A stretch of DNA of 64,000 nt from CAYOOP01 sp964405685 (GCA_964405685.1 CAYOOP010000008.1:1-64000); one strand, 5' to 3'. Positions 34,225 to 43,217 are shown, numbered from the stretch's first letter. The notes: generated by a model from the sequence alone, not told the origin. Made by a program: numbers and translations.

Positions 34225-34311
34225 GTCATTCCCGCGAAGGCGGGGATCTATTCGCCAAAGAATCAATTATAGTTATTATTGCGAGTGGATCCCCGCCTTC
34301 GCGGGAATGAC
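34225..34311. repeat. palindromic intergenic repeat, copy R4
   Basis: An 87-bp element between convergent queD and pdxH. It begins GTCATTCCCGCGAAGGCGGG and ends in the matching GCGGGAATGAC, with an A+T-rich core like R2 at 19531. It could act as a two-way terminator for queD and pdxH. Confidence 0.9.
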
Positions 34312-34313
34312 GA

Positions 34314-34904
34314 TTACGGATTAAGCTGCCGCTTTACCCAGGCACTGCCTTCGCGCGCATATTCGTAGCGATTGTGCAGACGGTGGGGTTTTTCTTCCCA
34401 GAATTCGAAGCGTGTGGGCGTAAGCACATACCCACCCCAGTGTTCAGGCCGCGGCACGGGCTTGCCTGCAAATTGTGTGGAGATTTCTTCAAACCGCTGC
34501 ACGAGGTGTTGATAGTCCGAAAGCGCTTCTGATTGCTGCGATGCATGCGCGCCCAACTGGCTTTCACGCGTGCGCGAGGCAAAATAGAGGTCCGAGGTTT
34601 TGGCATCCGTTTTTGTAACCGTCCCCTCGATGCGGATTTGTTTTTTAAGCGGTCCCCAATAAAAATTGAGGGCTGCATGTGGGTTTTTCTCAAGCGCCTT
34701 GCCTTTAGCGCTATCGTAATTGGTGAAAAAACTAATCCCGTGTTCACCGACTGATTTCATCAACACAATGCGAACGCTGGGATGCCCTGCCGCGTCTACT
34801 GTTGCCAAGCTCATCGCCGAGGGTTCAACGATGTGTGGATGCGACACTGCTTCTTCAAACCAGGCGTTGAATTCATCGACGATGAGGTCAATTGAGTGCG
34901 TCAT
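34314..34904 (-). CDS. pdxH: pyridoxamine 5'-phosphate oxidase
   Basis: PdxH is the FMN enzyme that oxidises pyridoxamine/pyridoxine phosphate to PLP. The 196-aa product has the family blocks PSVRIVLMKSV, FFTNYDSAKGKAL, FYWGPLKKQIRIEG and the C-terminal signature EFWEEKPHRLHNRYEY (partial: FEFWEEKPHRLH), ending with the usual VKRQLNP. It overlaps the 3' end of astB by 17 nt; PLP is the cofactor of the AstC aminotransferase upstream in the same run. Confidence 0.95.
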   Translation of the reverse strand: MTHSIDLIVDEFNAWFEEAVSHPHIVEPSAMSLATVDAAGHPSVRIVLMKSVGEHGISFFTNYDSAKGKALEKNPHAALNFYWGPLKKQIRIEGTVTKTDAKTSDLYFASRTRESQLGAHASQQSEALSDYQHLVQRFEEISTQFAGKPVPRPEHWGGYVLTPTRFEFWEEKPHRLHNRYEYAREGSAWVKRQLNP

Positions 34905-36078
34905 ACACCATCCGTGTTACGTGCACGCATTCTGCCATAAATTTGGGGTCGCGTAAATCCGCGAAGGTGAGGCGGTCGCGGTAATGGGTGTTGGCCAGGG
35001 TTTCCAGCGCATCCAGCCGAGCACTGTCAACCAGTGGTACTTGCGCTAGTTCTGCTTGAGTGAGAGGTACGCGTAAGCGCAGACACGCCGGGCCACCGCC
35101 GTTTCGCATGCTTTGTTTTAGATCGACAACATGGATTTTGGAAACAGGGAAACTTTGCAAAAGCGCACTCGCCTTCAAACTCTCTGCACATTCTACCGGT
35201 GCAATCCAGTGTATCGAACCATCGGCGGCTGTCACGATCTGGCTGTTAAATAAATAGCTGAGCCGCGCTTCTTCCAGTGAAAGTTCTGTATTCGCAATGC
35301 GCCGCACCTTAACCCAAGCGGGCAATTGCAGCGGCTCTGCATACGCCGCTTCATGATAGAAAAGATATTCCGCGTGGCTCGTGGCGATCACATCGTTATG
35401 AAACATTCCAGCATCAATTGCCGCAAGCGATTGCTCCAGCACCATGGCGGGCGTTTTGACTAAGGTCGCCATGCGCTCACACGCGCCCCTGCTCTGCCGC
35501 GCCGGATATTTACCGCCTTGCTTGCCGTAGATGAACATGTGCAGCGTGTTGGTGCCGTCCGAAAGCCGCATATGGTTGGCCGCACCCTCATCCGGAAATT
35601 CGCGTGCAAATGGCGTATGGTGAGCAGCAAAAGGCAGCAGCACCTTGAGGTTTACCGCCGAAATCGGCGCTTCCAGCGCGCGGTGAATATTGCTGATTAA
35701 ATTCGCAGGCACGACATGCAACTTGCCGTCTTTGGTGTCTGCGCTTGGCATAATCGTTGCCGTATTGGCAGACCACATCGCCGAAGAAGAGTAAGCAATT
35801 GAAAGCATTTTATCCGGCACGTTAGCAATGAGTTCCGCATCGGTTCCCGTTACCTTGTTGGCACGCAGAAATGCAAGTGCCGGACGCGGGTGTGGCGGCA
35901 GCACCGCTTGCGGCACGCCGAGCGACAACATCAGCCGCATTTTGGCAATCCCTTGCAGCAGCGCGCCGCGCGGATTTGAAACCGCACCCGCATTTTCGGT
36001 AGATGCAATGTTCCCAAACGCCAGCCCCGCATAGTGGTGGCTGGGGCCGGGCAGGCCATCGATATTGAGTTCGATCAC
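34888..36078 (-). CDS. astB: N-succinylarginine dihydrolase
   Basis: AstB hydrolyses N-succinylarginine to succinylornithine, CO2 and ammonia, step two of the AST pathway. The 396-aa protein begins with the family signature DGLPGPSHHYAGLAFGN and has FHNDVIATSH and the late MRNGGGPACLRLRVPL blocks. It is somewhat shorter than the ~440 residues typical of enterobacterial AstB. It overlaps astD by 4 nt. Confidence 0.94.
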   Translation of the reverse strand: MIELNIDGLPGPSHHYAGLAFGNIASTENAGAVSNPRGALLQGIAKMRLMLSLGVPQAVLPPHPRPALAFLRANKVTGTDAELIANVPDKMLSIAYSSSAMWSANTATIMPSADTKDGKLHVVPANLISNIHRALEAPISAVNLKVLLPFAAHHTPFAREFPDEGAANHMRLSDGTNTLHMFIYGKQGGKYPARQSRGACERMATLVKTPAMVLEQSLAAIDAGMFHNDVIATSHAEYLFYHEAAYAEPLQLPAWVKVRRIANTELSLEEARLSYLFNSQIVTAADGSIHWIAPVECAESLKASALLQSFPVSKIHVVDLKQSMRNGGGPACLRLRVPLTQAELAQVPLVDSARLDALETLANTHYRDRLTFADLRDPKFMAECVHVTRMVYDALN

Positions 36079-37406
36079 AGCGTGACCCCAATCGGGAGCG
36101 TGGCAGGAAATTCCGCTTTAGCTGCTGTCTGTGCGGCCATGGGGTAGGCGCAATAATCCGCCGCATAATAGGCGCTGGGGCGGTGGTTGCCACTTAGGCC
36201 AATGCCGCCAAACGGCATCGCGCCGGATGCGCCTGTGGTCGGCTTGTTCACACTCACCACACCCGCACGAATATCACGCAGGAATTGGTCTATCGAACTT
36301 TGCGAATCGCTGATGATGCCGGCAGAGAGACCAAATTTTGTATCATTGGCTTTGGCAATCGCCTCATCGAGATTTCTTACACGCCAAACGCGCAGCAGTG
36401 GCCCGAAGAATTCTCTATCCTCCACATTGGAAACGGTGGAGACATCCACAATCCCCGGCGAAAGCATCGCACCTGCTTGCGTCATCGCCAACAGAGGCTT
36501 ACCGCCCTGCCCGACCAAGCCATCATACCCCGCTTTGACTTTGTTTGCTTCTCGTTCAGAAATCAGCGGGCCCATGAAAGGTTCGGGCGTGTCGGTGTAG
36601 ACTCCGCGTTTGAGTCTGGATGCAGCGTCGCACAAGTTTTTAAGTAGCGTATCGCCCCATGCACCTTCCGGTACATACAGCCTGCGCGCGCAGGTGCAAC
36701 GCTGGCCGGAGGTGATGAAAGCGGACTGGATCATCAGCAGTGTTGCCGCTTTCATATCTGCCATTTCTTCCACAATCAGCGGGTTGTTGCCACCCAGCTC
36801 CAGCGCGAGCATCACGTCCAAACGACCAGCAAATTGTTTGTGTAAGAGCGTGCCAACCTCCACACTACCAGTAAACAATATCGCATTGATCAGCGGGTGC
36901 GCCGCCAGTTCCTTTCCTACCTCAGGCCCGCCGTGTACAACGTTTAATACGCCTTCGGGCAAACCTGCCTGTTTCCACTTGAGAGCCATCCACTCGGCTG
37001 TTTTGGGTGTGTAATCACTCGGTTTGAACACAATCGTATTACCTGCGATGAGTGCAGGAACAATGTGGCCGTTGGGCAGATGCGCCGGGAAATTATATGG
37101 CCCAAACACGGCCGCAACCCCATGCGGCTTGTGGCGCAGCATGCTCGCACCATCGGTTTTATCCGGCGTGCGTTCGACGTGGGCTTTGAGTGATAAATCA
37201 ATTTTCCCAACGACAGCTTGCGCCTCGGTTTTTGCATCCCATAAAGGTTTTCCGACTTCGGATGCGATGCTAAGCGCAAGCGCGTCAACATCGGCTGCAA
37301 CCAGTTCTTTATATTTTTGGATAATCGCAACACGCTCAGGAAGTGTGGTTCTCCGCCAGTTGTCGAAGGCGGTATGAGCGGCTTTAACGGCACTGTCTAC
37401 ATTCAT
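36075..37406 (-). CDS. astD: succinylglutamic semialdehyde dehydrogenase
   Basis: AstD oxidises N-succinylglutamate semialdehyde to succinylglutamate with NAD+, step four of the AST pathway. The 443-aa protein is an aldehyde dehydrogenase: GPYNFPAHLPNGHI, FTGSVEVG, the Glu in LELGGNNPL and the catalytic Cys in SGQRCTCARR. It begins directly at conserved sequence, shorter than some homologues at the N-terminus. It overlaps astA and astB by 4 nt each, a compact operon. Confidence 0.94.
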   Translation of the reverse strand: MNVDSAVKAAHTAFDNWRRTTLPERVAIIQKYKELVAADVDALALSIASEVGKPLWDAKTEAQAVVGKIDLSLKAHVERTPDKTDGASMLRHKPHGVAAVFGPYNFPAHLPNGHIVPALIAGNTIVFKPSDYTPKTAEWMALKWKQAGLPEGVLNVVHGGPEVGKELAAHPLINAILFTGSVEVGTLLHKQFAGRLDVMLALELGGNNPLIVEEMADMKAATLLMIQSAFITSGQRCTCARRLYVPEGAWGDTLLKNLCDAASRLKRGVYTDTPEPFMGPLISEREANKVKAGYDGLVGQGGKPLLAMTQAGAMLSPGIVDVSTVSNVEDREFFGPLLRVWRVRNLDEAIAKANDTKFGLSAGIISDSQSSIDQFLRDIRAGVVSVNKPTTGASGAMPFGGIGLSGNHRPSAYYAADYCAYPMAAQTAAKAEFPATLPIGVTL

Positions 37407-38413
37407 AGGGCTACCCTGATTTTGTCACCGCAGTGAAGGTTTAGATGCTCGGCTACTTCGGTCGTGATTTTTGCGTCTTCGCCATTTAACACGACAGGTG
37501 AACGCGTAATAGAAAAATTCGTAAGTTCACCTGCTGCAATCATCATCTCAGGGGCTTTGATGGTTTTTTCAATGTCCCCCACTTTCGCAATTATGCTATT
37601 TTTAACAGTAGCGATGTTGTTACGCTGAATCTGCATCGTCGGCCCGGCGTCGAATAAATCAATGTAACCCTGATAGAGAAAACCTTCTTTTTCTAACAAA
37701 TGCATCGCTGGTTTGGACGCTTCCAACGGTTTTCCGATGGCATCTTGCGCTTCTTTCTTAAGCAGCTCTACGTAAATAGGATATTTTGGCATTAAGTCTG
37801 TAATGAACTGGCTGCCTTGGGTCGCTTTTATAAAATCCGCCTTTTGGAACGGCATTTGGAAAAAATGCTGTGCGAGATATTTGTAAAAAGGTGATTCTCC
37901 TTTTTCGTCTTGAGCACCACGAATTTCGGCGATAACGCGTTCAGCGAAGAGCTCCGAGAATTGCGCCATCATTAAGAAACGTGAGCGTGACAAAAAGCTA
38001 CCAATACCATCACGGCGATATTCTGGCGCCAAGAAGAGCGAGCCGATTTCGGTAGCATCCGTATAGTCATTCACCATGTGAAGAACTCGTTGCAGCGAAT
38101 AAATGCCAAGGTTAGCTGATGCCTGTACGATGGTGGAGAGTTTGTAGGAATAAAAGGGATGTCTCAATCCCACGTGTGCCACAATACCGGTAGAACCCAC
38201 CAACTTCTTCTTTTCCGTATCTTCGAGTACGAATAAAAACACTTCTCCTTTGGGGTAAGGCGGTTTGCCTGCGAAGCTTGTCACAGCACGTTCAATTTTT
38301 GCTTGCAATACGCTTGCATCCGGCGGCAGCGACGTCATACCGATGCCCGCAAGCTTAGCAAGCGCGAGCAGCTCACCGTGGTCATTTAAGCAAACAGGGC
38401 GAACTAAGAGCAT
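37403..38413 (-). CDS. astA: arginine N-succinyltransferase
   Basis: AstA transfers succinyl from succinyl-CoA to arginine, the entry step of the AST pathway. The 336-aa protein has a GNAT-like fold with LVRPVCLNDHGELLALA at the start, GSLFLAPEYRRDGIGSFLSR (partial: LAPEYRRDGIG), and the DAGPTMQ block near the C-terminus. Its ATG overlaps the stop of brnA by one base (TAATG), so its translation is coupled to the antitoxin gene upstream. Confidence 0.94.
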   Translation of the reverse strand: MLLVRPVCLNDHGELLALAKLAGIGMTSLPPDASVLQAKIERAVTSFAGKPPYPKGEVFLFVLEDTEKKKLVGSTGIVAHVGLRHPFYSYKLSTIVQASANLGIYSLQRVLHMVNDYTDATEIGSLFLAPEYRRDGIGSFLSRSRFLMMAQFSELFAERVIAEIRGAQDEKGESPFYKYLAQHFFQMPFQKADFIKATQGSQFITDLMPKYPIYVELLKKEAQDAIGKPLEASKPAMHLLEKEGFLYQGYIDLFDAGPTMQIQRNNIATVKNSIIAKVGDIEKTIKAPEMMIAAGELTNFSITRSPVVLNGEDAKITTEVAEHLNLHCGDKIRVAL

Positions 38414-38703
38414 TAGATTCGCCCCTCATCCAACGCCTCGCGCAATACTTTTTCAACCCGTACGTTATAACCGCCGCCACTTGCGCGAATAGCGTCAATC
38501 AAATCCCCTGACAATTTAAACGTATGCAACCGCTTTGGGCTTGCTGATTTCGGACGTCCACGACGCCGTTTGGCAAACGCTGCCAATTCCGGAAAATCTT
38601 CCGCTAAGGGCCGCAAGCGTACAGTATCACCCGCCCGCAAAGGCCTTGCTTCTCCATTCTTGTCAATGAGTGGTGTGTGCTTCTTTGTTTTGCTCTTCTT
38701 CAT
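38413..38703 (-). CDS. brnA: BrnA-family antitoxin
   Basis: The 96-aa protein has a basic, disordered N-terminus and a C-terminal ribbon-helix-helix-like part (FKLSGDLIDAIRASGGGYNVRVEKVLREAL; partial quote LSGDLIDAIR and YNVRVEKVLREAL), as in BrnA antitoxins that neutralise BrnT and repress their own promoter. It overlaps brnT by 41 nt and abuts astA by one base. A gene order toxin-antitoxin is usual for brnTA. Confidence 0.85.
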   Translation of the reverse strand: MKKSKTKKHTPLIDKNGEARPLRAGDTVRLRPLAEDFPELAAFAKRRRGRPKSASPKRLHTFKLSGDLIDAIRASGGGYNVRVEKVLREALDEGRI

Positions 38704-38965
38704 ATTTCTTCAACTCTCTCCGATTTGCCTTGCGTAAACTAATAATGCGAATGTGATGCTTGGTAACAGGCTTAAAGCAAAGCACGTGCAACCTTTCCGC
38801 AATATATCCATATGCCAACATCCGCGTTTCCTTATAATCCTTGCGCGCATCCTCTACCAACACGGCTGTATCAAATTCAAAGAACTCGACCATTTCAAAG
38901 GGTAATGCACGCTCTTGTGCGTTCTTCTTGCTTTTGCTTAGGTCAAACTCAAATGTCAGGGGCAT
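38663..38965 (-). CDS. brnT: BrnT-family ribonuclease toxin
   Basis: The 100-aa protein matches BrnT: an N-terminal FEFDLSKSKKNAQERALPF block (partial), FFEFDTAVLVEDARKDY, an ERLHVLCF strand and the basic IRIISLRKANRRE helix that holds the catalytic Arg/Lys residues of the RelE-like fold. BrnT cleaves RNA and slows growth. It lies between astC and astA in the same direction, so an active toxin gene is embedded in a catabolic operon. Confidence 0.86.
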   Translation of the reverse strand: MPLTFEFDLSKSKKNAQERALPFEMVEFFEFDTAVLVEDARKDYKETRMLAYGYIAERLHVLCFKPVTKHHIRIISLRKANRRELKKYEEEQNKEAHTTH

Positions 38966-39013
38966 CGTAGCATACCCCTCACATCATGGCAAGAATTATA
39001 GGTGTACCCATAA

Positions 39014-40330
39014 TTATTTATGCTTCATCATGAAGCTTTGCAGCGCGTGTTCTAAGCGTTTCAGGCCTTCTTTGATGTCACGCTCGGTGATAATCAGCGG
39101 CGGCACGAAACGTAGCACGTCCGGCCCCGCTTGTAGCACGATGGCACCATGCAGCCGCGCAAGCTCGGAAATGTCCCCGGCTTTGCCTTTGTATTCGGGG
39201 ATGAGTTCTGCGCCAATCATTAGCCCACGGCCACGTATATCCGCAAACAAGCCATAGGTTTTGTTCAAATTGCGCAAACCCTCTTTCAAGAATTCACCGC
39301 GCGCATTCACTTGCTTCATAAAACCTTTGCTCTGCAGCGTTTTCAGCACCTGAAACGCAACGCTGGTTGCAAGCGGGCTACCGCCGTAGGTAGAGCCATG
39401 GCTTCCGAATTGAAACACTTCGCTAGCTTTTTCGCCCACGAGCATCGCGCCAATTGGAGTGCCGCCGCCCAAGCCTTTGGCGAGGGTTACGACATCGGGC
39501 ACTAGGCCTTTCTCAGCGAAATGCGAATAGACGTGGCCGGTACGTCCCATGCCGTCTTGCACTTGATCGAGCATGAGCAGCGCATCGTATTTTTCGCACA
39601 GTGCCTTGATCTTCGTTAAATAGCCGGGCGCGGCGGGAATAATGCCACCTTCACCCTGCACGATTTCGATCATCACGGCGCAAACACCATCATTCATCAT
39701 TTTCTCGAGCGCGTCGATGTTGTTGTATTCGCAGTAAAGGAACCCACCGGGCAGCGGCTCAAAACCATGCTGATATTTGGGTTGAGCGGTTGCGGTGACG
39801 GTTGCAAGCGTGCGGCCGTGGAAAGAACCATGGAACGTAATGATATTGCGTTTTTCGGGTGGCTTGCCTTTATCGGCAGCGTATTTACGCGCGAGTTTAA
39901 TCGCCGCTTCGTTGGCTTCGCCGCCAGAGTTGGAGAAGAACACGCGACGCGCGAATTTGGAGGATTTTACCAGCTCTTCAGCAAGCAACACTGCTGGTTC
40001 ATTGAAGAAAATATTGCTGGTATGCCAGAGCTTGTCGCACTGATTTTTGAGTGTTTTAACCAGCAATGGATTCGCATGGCCGAGTGAGCACACGGCAATC
40101 CCCGCACCAAAATCAACATATTCTTTTCCCTCTAAATCAAACAGCCTTGCGCCTTTGCCGTGGCTCATGATCATGTCGCGTGGTTTGTAGTTCAGAGCGA
40201 AATATTTACGTCCCCTAGCGATCAGGTCCTTGCTGCGTTTAGATGCAGCTGCAGTCACCGGGTTTTTGACCGGGGTTTTCTTACCAATGGTTTTGACAGG
40301 TTTTTTGGGGGGGGTGCGTTTTTTGCTCAT
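39014..40330 (-). CDS. astC: acetylornithine/succinylornithine aminotransferase (AstC/ArgD)
   Basis: The enzyme moves the delta-amino group of succinylornithine (catabolic) or acetylornithine (biosynthetic) to 2-oxoglutarate. The 438-aa class-III PLP aminotransferase has FSNSGGEANEAAIKLAR, the PLP-binding DQVQDGMGRTG, the Schiff-base Lys in TLAKGLGGG and the late RGRGLMIGAEL block. The position upstream of astA suggests AstC, though one enzyme may serve both pathways. Start at 40330 follows GGGAGACT; the first ~35 residues are Lys/Pro/Thr-rich and look like a basic extension. Confidence 0.93.
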   Translation of the reverse strand: MSKKRTPPKKPVKTIGKKTPVKNPVTAAASKRSKDLIARGRKYFALNYKPRDMIMSHGKGARLFDLEGKEYVDFGAGIAVCSLGHANPLLVKTLKNQCDKLWHTSNIFFNEPAVLLAEELVKSSKFARRVFFSNSGGEANEAAIKLARKYAADKGKPPEKRNIITFHGSFHGRTLATVTATAQPKYQHGFEPLPGGFLYCEYNNIDALEKMMNDGVCAVMIEIVQGEGGIIPAAPGYLTKIKALCEKYDALLMLDQVQDGMGRTGHVYSHFAEKGLVPDVVTLAKGLGGGTPIGAMLVGEKASEVFQFGSHGSTYGGSPLATSVAFQVLKTLQSKGFMKQVNARGEFLKEGLRNLNKTYGLFADIRGRGLMIGAELIPEYKGKAGDISELARLHGAIVLQAGPDVLRFVPPLIITERDIKEGLKRLEHALQSFMMKHK

Positions 40331-40391
40331 AGTCTCCCATTGTAGCCATAAATAATTAAAATTGTGATTACAAATCAACCATCTGAATTAT

Positions 40392-40856
40392 CTATTTTAA
40401 TTCAAATGTAGCGTCCACTTCAACCGCGACGCCAAACGGTAGTTGAGCCACGCCCACCGCGAAGCGCGCGTGCTTGCCGGCATCACCGAAAATTGCTACC
40501 ATCATGTCTGATACGCCGTTAGCCACTTTGGGTTGATCCGTATAGCTATCGGTCGAATTCACAAAAATGCCCATGCGCACGAGCTTGGCAACTTTGTCTA
40601 AATCCCCACCGCAGGCGTTTTTTAGGTGCGCAAGGATGTTAAGACCGCAGAGTTTTGCGCATTCCTGGCCTTGTTCGAGCGTAATATCCTTGCCCACTTT
40701 ACCGATGAATTGGGGTTTGCCATCGAGCATCGGCAACATGCCAGAGACAAAGACCAGCTTACCGCTTACCATATAGGGCACATAGGAGGCGGCAGGCGGA
40801 ACGGCAGCGGGAAGGGTGAAGCCCATGGAGGTGATTTTGCTCTCAATATTGCTCAT
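40392..40856 (-). CDS. RidA-family protein (YjgF/YER057c)
   Basis: The 154-aa protein has the RidA-type fold blocks: YVPYMVSGKLVFVSGMLP, LCGLNILAHLKNACGGDLDKV (partial) and VGVAQLPFGVAVEVDA at the C-terminus. The conserved Arg and Glu positions of the archetypal RidA imine deaminase are partly altered, placing it in the longer ~150-residue subgroup. It begins the minus-strand ast run, where a deaminase acting on reactive enamine/imine products of PLP enzymes would make sense. Confidence 0.9.
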   Translation of the reverse strand: MSNIESKITSMGFTLPAAVPPAASYVPYMVSGKLVFVSGMLPMLDGKPQFIGKVGKDITLEQGQECAKLCGLNILAHLKNACGGDLDKVAKLVRMGIFVNSTDSYTDQPKVANGVSDMMVAIFGDAGKHARFAVGVAQLPFGVAVEVDATFELK

Positions 40857-40989
40857 AAAGACTTTCTTTAGTAATTGGGGTTAAATAGAAAAATGCGCTG
40901 AATACCCCTACCTTTTTCATTTTTTTTAGGCGACTGTCAACAAACTGTCACAATTCTGTGATATAGTGGTAATAATTAAGGAGATCTCT

Positions 40990-41337
40990 ATGCACCTATG
41001 CTCTCTTTCTACTCTTCGCAAAACCGCGCTTTTAAGCGCATTAGTTGCACTCGGTCTCTTTGCCACCTCTGACGCAGCACTTGCACAACAAAGCCCGATG
41101 GGGAATGTGATCTGTGCCATCATCGGTATCATTTACGGTAATCTGGGCCGCGGTATCGCTGTGCTTGCCGTTATTATTTTAGGCGTAGGTGCCACCATCG
41201 GTAAAGTATCGTGGGGTTTGGCAATGACGGTCGGCGTCGGTATTGGCGTCGTCTTCGGTGCCGTGCCGCTTACGGCCTATTTAATGTCCGCGGATTCTAC
41301 AACGCCTATTTGCTTCGGCATCGCCGGGGTGCAGTGA
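40990..41337 (+). CDS. orphan VirB2/TrbC-like pilin
   Basis: Start at 40990 follows AAGGAGATC. The 115-aa product has a long signal peptide (cut likely after ALAQ near residue 33), two Cys (in NVICAII and TPICFGI) bracketing two hydrophobic segments, and the VirB2/TrbC pattern GNLGRGIAVLAVIILGVGATIGKVSWG (partial: GRGIAVLAVIILGVGATIG). VirB2 proteins form the type IV secretion pilus. No other T4SS gene is in the window. The Asn-rich secreted protein gene follows by 7 nt. Confidence 0.85.
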   Translation: MHLCSLSTLRKTALLSALVALGLFATSDAALAQQSPMGNVICAIIGIIYGNLGRGIAVLAVIILGVGATIGKVSWGLAMTVGVGIGVVFGAVPLTAYLMSADSTTPICFGIAGVQ

Positions 41338-41344
41338 GGAATAT

Positions 41345-41713
41345 ATGATCAAGCTATTCCACTTATCAACTATTATCGCTGTTGTATTGACAGTGCTTAT
41401 TGTGTCTATCTCATCGGACAGTAAAGCGCAGACTGTTCAGCCTTCTGTTAACAATGGTCAGAATCAGAATACTACGGGAAACCAAAACGCAAACCAAAAC
41501 AGTGGAACAACCACTTCTACCGGTGGGACCAGCACCTCGGTTAACGGCGGAAACAATTCGGCTATGCCCAATAATGCAGAGGCGGATTGGGGCACCATGG
41601 GCCAGAACATTTACAGTGCAACGAACACGTCTTACGGCGCTAATGTTCAATCGGTTGATACCGCCGGGAACACAAACTTGATCAATAAATACCGTAGTGG
41701 GTGGAGTCAGTAA
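41345..41713 (+). CDS. secreted Asn/Thr/Ser-rich low-complexity protein
   Basis: The 122-aa protein has a signal peptide (residues 1-~29, ending SKAQ) and a low-complexity mature part made of Asn, Gln, Thr, Ser and Gly repeats (NQNTTGNQNANQN, STGGTSTSVNGGN), then a more ordered C-terminus with Tyr and Trp. It lies 7 nt after the VirB2-like gene and probably shares its transcript. A role in a surface filament is a guess from position and composition. Confidence 0.7.
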   Translation: MIKLFHLSTIIAVVLTVLIVSISSDSKAQTVQPSVNNGQNQNTTGNQNANQNSGTTTSTGGTSTSVNGGNNSAMPNNAEADWGTMGQNIYSATNTSYGANVQSVDTAGNTNLINKYRSGWSQ

Positions 41714-41738
41714 CTCCAGTAACGCAGCACTAGATTCA

Positions 41739-43217
41739 TCAGTGCCTTTCGGAATTAATCGTCCGCATCAATACCACGTCAAAGTCCTGCTTTGGTGTAA
41801 GCACCATTCCGATTTGGAAAGAGAACATACCTTTGCTGATGCGTATAAGCAAACGGTTGAACGCAAGCAACAAGCCACCTAGTTTTTGATTGCCGAGCGC
41901 CAGCGGAAATGGCGCGGGAATGCCTTGCGTACGTTCGATGATAAACCCCGATTGTTCCACCAGGCGTCTCAGTGACGGGAAGGTAAACAAGCGCTTGTGG
42001 GTTTTGTCGAGAATGCCGCGTTTGCCGTATTCAAATCGGCCAATCAGCAGCATCAGCCGCATGATAACGAAAGCGATATTCGGCGTGGTTAAAATAATGC
42101 GCGTACGGGTGCCTTTGACGTGTTGGTAGATTTCTTCCAAGAAATGCTCCGGGTCACTTAAATGCTCGATAATGTCGAGCAGCAATACGGTATCAAACGG
42201 TTGCATTACATACGTCGATATGCCGGTTTCTAAATCCGCCTGTGTGTATTTCACAAACGGCGAGGTGTCCCGCGGGGTAATATAGTCTACCCCGTAGACC
42301 TGGCAGCCCTTCGCCGCCAGCACACGGGCGATGTGCCCCTGCCCACAGCCGATATCAAGCACGGTTTGCCCCGGTGGCACCTGATCAATCGCAAAGGTAT
42401 GGCTGCTGTCGAAGACACTTTTGTCTTCGTAGTTAGGGTCCACTTCGTAATCAAATCGGCGGTGGTAAAAAATACCGAATTTCTGGAAACGCGATTGCAA
42501 GCAGGCTTTTAAAATGGTGGTGCCGTAGCGGAAATTCTGCACGCGGCAAATTTCATCACCGTAGTGCGTGGAAATCGGAATTTCGATGATGCGTGCTTTT
42601 TGATCCACCAGCTGAATGATAATGTCGGTGTCGAAATCAAACCAATCGGAATTATAGCGAAATGGAATGCGCCGTAGCGCGGCAGTACTATAGGCGCGAT
42701 AGCCGGTATGAAATTCGCTCAAATGCGAACCGAGCATCGTATTTTGTAGGGCTGTAAGCGTAATATTCGCTATAAACTTATACAATGGCATGCCACCTTT
42801 TAACGCATCTTTCCGCTTCATCATCCGCGAGCCGAATACGACATCCGCGTGCCGCTCGGCCAGCGGGTGCAACATATCCGGGAGCAGTTCAGGCGCATAT
42901 TGCCCGTCACCGTGGAGGAGCACTACCGCATCGTAACCCTTAGAAATCGCATAGGTGTAGCCCAGTTTTTGATTGCCGCCGTAGCCTTGATTGGTCGGCG
43001 TACGTAGCACGGTCACGTGCCGGCCTGTGCGTGCACAATAGGCGTTGCATACGTCCCACGTTGCATCGTTCGAAAAATCATCTATGACCAATATGTCGCA
43101 TGCGTAAGGCTCGCCCTTCCAGATTGATTCTGGAATACGGTCGAGCACCGAGGTGATATGTCGCTCGGCATTATACGCCACAATAAAAATAAGAGCACGG
43201 AAGGTAGATGAAGTCAT
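41739..43217 (-). CDS. GT2 glycosyltransferase fused to SAM methyltransferase
   Basis: The 492-aa product has an N-terminal family-2 glycosyltransferase domain (IFIVAYNAERH, the DDFSNDATW block, LHGDGQYAPE with the metal-binding Asp and an FHTGYRAYS acceptor loop), like DPM1-type polyprenyl-phosphate glycosyltransferases, to about residue 240. A C-terminal class I methyltransferase follows (VLDIGCGQGHIARVLA, LLLDIIEHL, RIILTTPNIAF). Start at 43217 is chosen; the frame reaches up to 43271. Its ATG interlocks with the ATG of the divergent gene at 43216 (CATG). Confidence 0.9.
   Translation of the reverse strand: MTSSTFRALIFIVAYNAERHITSVLDRIPESIWKGEPYACDILVIDDFSNDATWDVCNAYCARTGRHVTVLRTPTNQGYGGNQKLGYTYAISKGYDAVVLLHGDGQYAPELLPDMLHPLAERHADVVFGSRMMKRKDALKGGMPLYKFIANITLTALQNTMLGSHLSEFHTGYRAYSTAALRRIPFRYNSDWFDFDTDIIIQLVDQKARIIEIPISTHYGDEICRVQNFRYGTTILKACLQSRFQKFGIFYHRRFDYEVDPNYEDKSVFDSSHTFAIDQVPPGQTVLDIGCGQGHIARVLAAKGCQVYGVDYITPRDTSPFVKYTQADLETGISTYVMQPFDTVLLLDIIEHLSDPEHFLEEIYQHVKGTRTRIILTTPNIAFVIMRLMLLIGRFEYGKRGILDKTHKRLFTFPSLRRLVEQSGFIIERTQGIPAPFPLALGNQKLGGLLLAFNRLLIRISKGMFSFQIGMVLTPKQDFDVVLMRTINSERH

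Noticed and set aside
39795..40345. Frames opposite astC with moderate length
   Set aside because: They are antisense shadows of a strongly conserved aminotransferase.
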